Origin: Molossus alvarezi
Taxonomy: Eukaryota; Chordata; Mammalia; Chiroptera; Molossidae
Assembly (NCBI GenBank): GCA_037176705.1
Contig: CM073886.1
Coordinates: 87,207,501 to 87,271,500, forward strand
Length of the DNA stretch: 64,000 nt
Direction of reading: 5' to 3'
Under the pieces are notes generated by a model. The model ran no database searches and was not told the DNA's origin. It was given only the letters and a program-made list of their open reading frames with translations. Every line of letters starts with the position of its first letter. Within the stretch, counting starts at the first letter, position 1. Shown here one piece after another: positions 29,901-38,900 of this stretch. A program made the translations under genes and the position numbers.

Positions 29901-32900
29901 AATACAATCATAACAGGGGACTTCAACACCCCGCTCACATCACTGGATAGATCCTCTAGACAAAAAATTAGCAAGGAAACAGAGACTCTAAATGAAGCAC
30001 TAGACCAAATGGATTTAATAGATATCTACAGAGAACTACACCCCAAAGCTACAGAATTCACATTCTTCTCAAGTGCACATGGAACATTCTCAAAGATAGA
30101 CCACATGTTAGGGCACAAACTAAGTCTCTACAAGTTCAAGAAGATCGAAATTATAACAAGCATCTTCTCAGACCACAATGGTATGAAACTAGAAATCAAT
30201 TGCAAGAAGAACATACAAAGACATTCTAACACATGGAAGCTAAATAGAATGTTATTAAACAATGAATGGGTCACCGAGGAAATCAAGGAAGAAATCAAAA
30301 ACTTCCTGGAAACCAATGAAAATGAGGACACAACAATACAAAATCTATGGGATGCAGCAAAAGCAGTTCTGAGAGGGAAGTTCATAGCACTACAGGCCTA
30401 CCTCAAAAAAGAAGAAAAATCTCTAATATACTACCTAACCTCACAACTTAAAGAACTAGAGAGTAAACAAAAAGAAAACCCCAGAGCAAGTAGAATAAAG
30501 GAAATAGTAAGGATCAGAGCAGAAATAAACGACATAGAGACCAAAAAAACAATCCAGAGGATCAATAAAACAAAGAGCTGGTTTTTCGAAAAGATAAACA
30601 AGATTGATGGACCCTTAGCTAGACTCACCAAGAAACAAAGAGAGAGAACCCAAATACATAAAATCAGAAATGAAACAGGAGAGATAACAACTGACCCCAC
30701 AGAAATAAAAAAGATCGTTAACAACTACTATGAAAAATTATACGGCAACAAATTCGAAAATCTAAGCGAAATGGACAAATTTCTAGAAACACATAGTCTC
30801 CCAAAACTGGATCAGATAGAGATTGAAAACTTGAACAGACCAATAACAACAAAAGAAATTGAAGATGTAATCAAGACTCTTCCAGCAAACAAAAGCCCAG
30901 GCCCGGATGGCTTCACAGGGGAGTTTTACCGAACATTCAAAGAAGAACTGATACCCATTCTCCTCAAACTATTTCAAAAAATTCAAGAAGAAGGAAGACT
31001 TCCAAACTCATTTTATGAAGCCAGCATAACTCTAATTCCAAAACCAGAAAAAGACACAACAAAGAAAGAAAACTACAGGCCAATATCCCTGATGAACATA
31101 GATGCCAAAATCCTGAACAAAATACTAGCAAATCGAATCCAGCAATACACCAGAAAAATTATCCACCATGACCAGGTGGGATTCATCCCAGGGATGCAAG
31201 GCTGGTACAATATTCGCAAATCCATAAATGTGATACACCACATAAATAAATTGAAGAATAAAAACCACATGATCATATCAATAGATGCTGAAAAAGCCTT
31301 TGACAAAATCAGGCATCCATTTCTGATAAAAACGCTCAGCAGTGTGGGAATTGAGGGATCATACCTAGACATAATAAAGGCCATATATGAAAGACATACA
31401 GCCAACATCATACTCAATGGGGAAAAACTAAAAGCATTTCCCTTAAGAACAGGAACAAGGCAAGGATGCCCACTTTCGCCACTCCTATTTAACATAGTAC
31501 TGGAAGTCTTAGCCACAGCAATCAGACAGGAAGAAAAAATAAAAGGGATCCAAATTGGAAAGGAGGAAGTAAAATTGTCATTATTTGCAGATGACATGAT
31601 ACTGTACATAGAAAACCCCAAAGACTCCAAAATCTTACTAGACTTAATAAATGAATTTGGCAAAGTAGCAGGATACAAAATTAATGTGAAGAAATCGATG
31701 AGCCCTGGCCGGTTTGGCTCAGCGGTTAGAGCGTCGGCCTGCGGTCCTGAGAGACCCGGGTTCGGTTCCCGCTAAGGGCGCGTACCTCGGTTGCAGTTTG
31801 TCCCCGGCCCTGGTCGGTTGTGCGGGTGGCAGCCACTCGATGTGTTCCTTTCACGTCGATGTTTCTCTCTCTCTCTCTCTCTGTTCCTCTCTCTCCCTCC
31901 CACTCTGCCTGAACAAAAAATGGAAAAATGTCCTCGGGTGAGGATAAAAAAATAAAAATAAAAAAAAAAAAAAGAAATCGATGGCATTCTTATACACCAA
32001 TGATGAACTCACAGAAAGAGAAACTAAGCAAACAATCCCATTTACCATTGCGGCAAAAAAATTAAGATACCTAGGAATAAACTTAACCAAAGAGATAAAG
32101 GACCTATTCGCAGAAAACTACAGGTCTTTGAAAAAAGAAATAGAGCAAGATGTAAAAAAGTGGAAGAACATACCCTGTTCATGGATTGGGAGAATTAACA
32201 TCATTAAAATGTCCATACTACCCAAAGCAATCTATAGATTCAACGCAATCCCCATCAAAATACCAACGGCATACTTCAAAGAATTAGAACAATTACTTCA
32301 AAAGTTCATATGGAACCAAAAAAGGCCTCAAATAGCCACAGCAATCTTGAAAAGGAAGAACAAAGTTGGAGGGATCACAATACCAGATTTCAGGTTATAC
32401 TACAAAGCCACCATAATCAAAACAGCCTGGTACTGGCACAAGAACAGGTATATAGACCAGTGGAACAGAATAGAGAACCCAGAAATGGACCCTAGGCAAT
32501 ATGCTCAATTAATATTTGACAAAGGTGGCAAGAGCATACAGTGGAGTAAGGACAGCCTCTTTAATAAATGGTGTTGGGAAAATTGGACAGCTACTTGCCG
32601 AAAAATGAAACTAGACCATCAACTTACACCCTACACCAAAATAAACTCAAAATGGATAAAAGACTTAAATGTAACTCATGAATCCATAAAAATCCTAGAG
32701 GAGACTGTGGGCAACAAAATCTCAGACATCATACGCAGCAGAATTTTTACTGACACATCACCTAAGGCAATAGAAACAAAGGAGAAAATGAACACATGGG
32801 ACTACATCAAACTCAAAAGCTTCTGCACAGCGAAAGATACAATCATCAAAACGGAAAGGCTACCCACTGTATGGGAGAGCATAATTGCCAATGATATATC

Positions 32901-35900
32901 AGATAAGGGGTTAATTTCCAATACATATAGAGTGCTCATACAACTCCACAAAAGGAAGACAAAGAATCCAATTAAAAAATGGGCAGAGGAACTAAATAGA
33001 CACCTCTCCAAACAGGACATACAAATGGCTAAGAGACATATGAAGAAATGTTCATCATCACTAATCATCAGAGAGATGCAAATCAAAACAACAATGAGGT
33101 ATCACCTCACACCTGTCAGAATGGCCGCCATCAACAAATCATCAAACAACAAGTGTTGGCGAGGGTGTGGAGAAAAGGGGACTCTAGTACACTGTTGGTG
33201 GGAATGCAGACTGGTGCAGCCACTATGGAAAACAATATGGTGTCACCTCAAAAAATTAAAAATTGATCTCCCATTTGACCCAGTGATCCCACTTCTAGGA
33301 ATATACCCTACGAAGCATAGAACACCAATCAGAAAGAATATATGTACCCCCATCTTTGTAGCAGCACTATTTACAATCGCTAAGATCTGGAAACAGCCCA
33401 AGTGCCCATCAGTAGACGAATGGATTAAAAAGCTGTGGTACATATACACAATGGAGTACTACACAGCTGTAAGAAAGAAAGATCTCTTATCCTTTGAGAC
33501 TACATGGAGGGACCTGGAAAGTATCATCCTAAGTGAAACAAGCCAAACAGAGAAAGACAAATTTCATATGATCTCACTGATTTGTGGAATATAATGAACA
33601 TAACAGTTTGAGGACAATCCCCTAAGGAGTGGGGAGGTGAGAGAGGGATGAACCACAGAACTTATATGCATGTATGCATGAACAGTGGACATGGACAACA
33701 ATCTGGGGAAGGGGCAGGGAGGGAAGGGGGAGGGGGGAATCAGTGGGGGAAAAAAGGAGAATCATTTGTAACAAAAATTAATCAATTAAAAAAATTAATT
33801 AATTAAAAAAAAAAAAAAGTTCATATGGAACCAAAAACAACCCCAAATAGCCACAGCAATTTTGAAAAAGAAGGACAAAGTAGGTGGGATCACAATACCA
33901 GATATCAGATTATACTACAAAGTGACTGTAATCAAAACAGCCTGGTACTGGCACAAGAACAGGCATATAGACCAGTGGAACAGAATAGAAAACCCAGAAA
34001 TGGACCCAAGGCAATATGCTCAATTAATATTTGACAAAGGTGGCAAGAGTTTACAGTGGAGTAAAGACAGCCTCTTTAATAAATGGTGTTGGGAAAAGTG
34101 GACAGCTCCATGCAAAAAAATGAAACTAGACCATCAACTTACACCGTACACAAAAATAAACTCAAAATGGATAAAAGACTTAAATGTGACCGCTGAATCC
34201 ATAAAAATTCTAGAAGAAAATGTAGGCAACAAAATTTCAGACATCATACGCAGCAGAATTTTCACTGATACATCACCTAAGGCAACAGAAACAAAGGAAA
34301 AAATGAACACATGGAACTACGTCAAATTAAAAAGCTTCTGCACAGCAAAAGAAACAACCATCAAAATGGAAAGGCATCCCACTGTATGGGAGAACATCAT
34401 TGCCAATGATAGATCAGATAAGGGGTTAATTTCCAAAATATATAAAGTACGCATACAACTCAAAAAAGGAAGACAAAGAACCCAATTTAAAAATGGGCAG
34501 AGGAGCTGAAAAGACACCTCTCCAAACAGGACATACAAATGGCCAAGAGACATATGAAGAAATGCTCAACATCACTAATCATCAGAGAGATGCAAATTAA
34601 AACAACAATGAGGTATCACCTCACACCTGTCAGAATGGCCGCCATCAACAAATCATCAAACAACAAGTATTGGCAAGGGTGTGGAGAAAAGAGGACTCTA
34701 ATACACTGTTGGTGGGAATGCAGACTGGTGGAGCCACTATGGAAAACAATATGGGGTTATCTCAAAAAATTAAAAGTGGAACTTCCATCTGACCCAGTGA
34801 TTTCGCTTCTAGGAATATACCCTAAGAAACCTGAAACACCAATCAGAAAGAAAATATGTACCCCCATGGTCATAGCAGCACTATTTACAATAGCTAAGAT
34901 CTGGAAACATCCCAAGTGTCCATCAGTAGACGAATGGATAAAAAGGCAGTGGTACATATACACAATGGAGTACTATGCAGCTGTAAGAAAGAAAGATCTC
35001 TTATCCTTTGAGACGACATGGAGGGACCTGGAAAGTATTATCCTAAGTGAAACAAGCCAAGCAGAAAAAGACAAATACCACATGATCTCACTTATATATG
35101 GGATATAACAGTCTGAGGAATAGGGTAGACCCAGAAACACGGAAATAGGGTACAGACTGACAACCCTCAGAAGAGAGGGTGGTGGGGAGAGGGAAGAGAT
35201 AAACCACAGAACTTATATGCATGTATGCATAACCAATGGACATGGACAACAAAGCTGGGGGCAGGGCGGGGGGGATGGGGCGAAGGGTGTCAATGGGGTG
35301 AAAAAGGAGAAACATCTGTAACAAAAATAAAATTAAAAAAAAATTAACCAACTGTAAAGAGAGAGAGGGAGGTGGAGGGACGTGGACATTGAACACTGAC
35401 TCAGATATTTGATGATATGTATTGAGGAATTAATGTTAATCCTTTTTAGGAGAAATAATAATATTGTGGTTTTATTTCTTTAAGATATTTTAGTATAGCC
35501 CAGCTGAAGTAGCTCAGTGGTTGAGCATCAACCCATGCACCAAGAGGTCGCCAGTTCCTTTCCTGGTCAGGGCACATGCCCAGGTTGTGGGCCTAATCCT
35601 TAGTGGGGAGACATGCAGGAGGCAGCCAATCGACGATGTTCTCTCTCATTGATATTTCTCTCTCTCTCTAAAATCAATAAAGAAAAAATATTTTTAAAAA
35701 AAGATATTTTAGTATATATCTCTAAAATATAATATCAACAAATGACATATGATGTCTGAAATTGACTTTAATATAATCTGGTTATTATTATTTCTGGGGG
35801 AAGGGTGGGTGAGAGATGGATGGAATATGACTTGGCCATGTGTTAATAACTATTTATTATACTATTCTCTCTACCTTTGAAATTTTCCATAATGAAAGTT

Positions 35901-38900
35901 TTAAAAATTGTAAAGGGAATGAATATGTATTTGGTAGATACAAAGTCATGTAGAAAATACTAGTAAATATAGCATTAAAAATAATTAAAATACACTTCAT
36001 TTTCTAAGCAGGGAACTAAAGACCACTGCAACAATCAAATCTCTGAGTTTTTATGTATTTTTTTTTTTAATCCTCACCAGAGGACATTTTTCCATTTTTT
36101 GTTCAGATAGAGTGGGAGGAAGAGAGAGAGAGAAAGAGAAACATTGATGTGAAAGGGACACATCTAGTGGCTGCCACCCGCACGACCCAACCAGGGCCGG
36201 GGACAAATTGCAACCGAGGTACGTGCCCTTAGTGGGAACCAAACCCAGGTCTCTCTGGACCACAGGCTGATGCTCTAACCGCTGAACCAAACCGGCCAGG
36301 GCAAAAACTCTGAGTTGTTTTTGTTTTTTTTTATCCTCACCCGAGGATATTTTTCCATTTTTTGTACAGATAGAATGGGAGGGAGAGAGAGGAAGGGAGA
36401 GAGAGTGAGAAACATCGACGTGAAGGGACACATCAAGTGGCTGTCACCCGCACGACCAACCAGGGCCTGGGACAAAGTGCAACCGAAGTATGTGCCCTTA
36501 CCCTTAGCGGGAACCGAACCGGGGTCTCTCCGGACCGCAGGCCGACGCTCTAACTGCTGAGCAAAACTGGCCAGGGCACTCTGAGTTTTTTTAAAAAAAA
36601 ACCTTTTTTGTTTGGTATGTAATCAGCAGTACGTAAAACAATTTGTAATAAGGTTTTAAACATTGTTTTACTTTTCGACTTCCTTTATATGCCGTTTTAC
36701 ATCATCCCTATGTGAATATTCTTATTTATCAATTAGGGCAGATCCCAAAACTTCTACTTGGCAAAACATGCCTAAGTATTTAGGATCATAAAACAACATT
36801 TAAGAAATTGTTTTTATAATATGTGATTCAAAATTTCATGATGTAATCAGGTCTTTCTTGCTGAAAATAAATGCTGGAATAAATTCTGGAATGTTTCAGT
36901 TTTTAATAGGGAAAAAAAATCAAAACTGAAGATGCTACTCCATGAAGGTGACCCTTGCCTTTAGTTTTGTTTTGTCTTTAAAAAAGGGGATGGACCCTGG
37001 CCGGTTTGCTCAGCGGTTAGAGCGTCGGCCTGCGGTCCTGCGGTCCAGAGAGACCGGGGTTCAGTTCCCGCTAAGGGCACGTACCTCGGTTGCAGTTTGT
37101 CCCTGGCCCTGGTTGGTCGTACGGGTGGCAGCCACTCAATGTGTCTTTTTCATGTCGATGTTTCTCTCTCTCTCTTCCTCTCTCTCCCTCCCACTCTATC
37201 TGAACAAAAAATGGAAAAATGTCCTCAGGTGAGGATAAAAAAAAACAAACACCAAAAAATAAAAAAGAGGATGGGGGGAGGGTTGTCTACTTACTTGGGG
37301 AACCACTTGGCATGTTCCTTCCAAGGATCATCTCCTTCTTCCCAATTTCCTAAACATCCACCACAGGAGAAACACTGCACAGCGTCCCGTTTCCCTACAT
37401 ATGAAGGGAAACATTTAGACTGCTTAGCAAAGGCACCGTGGGATAGTCCAGAAGGTGTGTGTCTGGGAGTTGACTTCTCTGCGTGTGAATAAGACATGTG
37501 CCAACACGTCTGTCCACTCACACTGTCATCTGCTGAATCTCCATCCACCGCCTTGATGCTCTAAAAGACCATTTTCTAAGCCTAGGACCTCACCCCTCAG
37601 CCACAGCCATACTTCACATATAGAACTCTAACCTTTTTACTCAATATGCCTGCCATGTGTTCCCAGAGCTGGTGTTTTGCTATTTGAGCTCTCAGAGCTG
37701 AAGCAGTGGGGAAGCAGAGAAACCCCAGAACTCAGGAACTTCTGTGGACACTTAGGCATTTTTTAAAACATTTTGAGCCTCGATGAACTCAACTGTGAGA
37801 TGAGGGGAGGGGGCAAGTTTACTGGACTAGACTAGTGCCTAATCCGAGTCTAGCTCCAAGTAGGTACTCAGTAAAAGACAGCAGTTATTGTTATTACAAT
37901 TCTCATTCACGTCCATCATAACATTTATGGCATGGGACAAGTCAAAGGGCAGTTTTCTTAAATGCAGTTTGCCCTATACATTGGAGTTAGCCCTAAGATT
38001 AAAACCAACCAACCAATGAACAAAAAGCCCCTCCAATATCGCAGCAATTAAAAGAATCAAAGGAAGATCTTATAGGAGCAATAAAAGGAAAATGTGGAAG
38101 GAGACTGGGGTCCGACTGACCTCATGATTTATTTTAAGGACCTTAAGAATGTTGTCGGTATTGTCTAAGGTCCAAATTTAAGAAGTAACTGTCTAATTTT
38201 ATATATATTTGACAAATTAACATACTGTACGAAACATAAAGCTAAAGTAAAATTACTGAAGTTGAGTTTTAATAAAACAAACCTTGTACCTAATACATAC
38301 AATATATTTAACCAGTGAAGAAAGACTCACAAAATATTGCACCTGAAATGTGGAACCTAAACTCAAAACTCCAGAGAAATGCTTCAGAAAATGATTTCAA
38401 ACTACCTGTGAAGACAAAGCCAGCCACCGAGAGCTCCCTTGGGGATGTCCCTTGGGCATAAAATGGCCAGTCTTTGAAGGATTCCAGTCTGGCCTCCTCT
38501 TCTTGGTACTTTGCTTTGTCTCCTCTCAGCTTCTCAGGGTTCTTAACTCTGATGTCATACTTGGCAATGTTGCCAACATCTTTGCCCAAAAGGAAGTCAC
38601 AGTGCGGACGAAACTTCTTGTGGTGTTCTATGGGGCGTCTCCGGAGGCTGGTGGAAAACAGGATTAAGCTACAGCAGAAGCACTGCACCCCGGATGTCAT
38701 GCCAGTGAAATAGAAGCCAGCTGCTGCCATCTCCGTCGGTGCCCACGAGCTGTAGGAGTCATAGGTCACAAAAGTCTTTAACCTTTTGGCTTCGCTGCGC
38801 ATTTCTGAGTTAAAGCCTTTCTGCATTTTTTCTCGTTCTTTCTGCGCCTCTTCTTCCAACTTCTTGAGCATCTGCATCATGTCCACGTGCAGCAGGGCAG

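Larger units (their letters stand above)
27810..33813 (+). mobile_element. Full-length L1 retrotransposon, disrupted only by a VES SINE
   Basis: About 5.7 kb of L1 plus a 271-base SINE. Perfect 15-base duplications AAAAAGTTCATATGG flank it (27,795-27,809 and 33,814-33,828). Order: G-rich start with ATGGCGGCG, 5' UTR of about 640 bases with repeated units, ORF1 (332 aa), 45-base spacer, ORF2, 3' UTR of about 200 bases, A-rich tail. Both reading frames are intact apart from the SINE, so the copy is young. The perfect TSD supports this. Confidence 0.95.
26373..35340 (+). mobile_element. Nested L1 complex in the large NAIP intron (outer L1 and its insertions)
   Basis: An outer L1, 5'-truncated in mid ORF2, starts at 26,373 and ends in an A-rich tail at 35,340. 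It is flanked by 16-base target duplications AAATTAACCAACAGTA (26,357-26,372) and AAATTAACCAACTGTA (35,341-35,356), 15/16 identical. Its body is split at ORF2 sequence ...CTTCAAAAGTT: the left part is 26,373-27,419 and the right part 33,814-35,340. Between them lie a 3'-end L1 fragment and then a full-length L1. It is antisense to NAIP, the orientation usually tolerated for intronic L1. Confidence 0.92.

Noticed and set aside
29490..31775. A 761-residue reverse transcriptase gene
   Set aside because: It is L1 ORF2 reading into an inserted SINE, not a host gene.
31714..31941. Many short ORFs beginning [20 protein letters not shown] across the window
   Set aside because: They all come from reading the VES SINE head and body; they recur at every VES copy and carry no coding signal.
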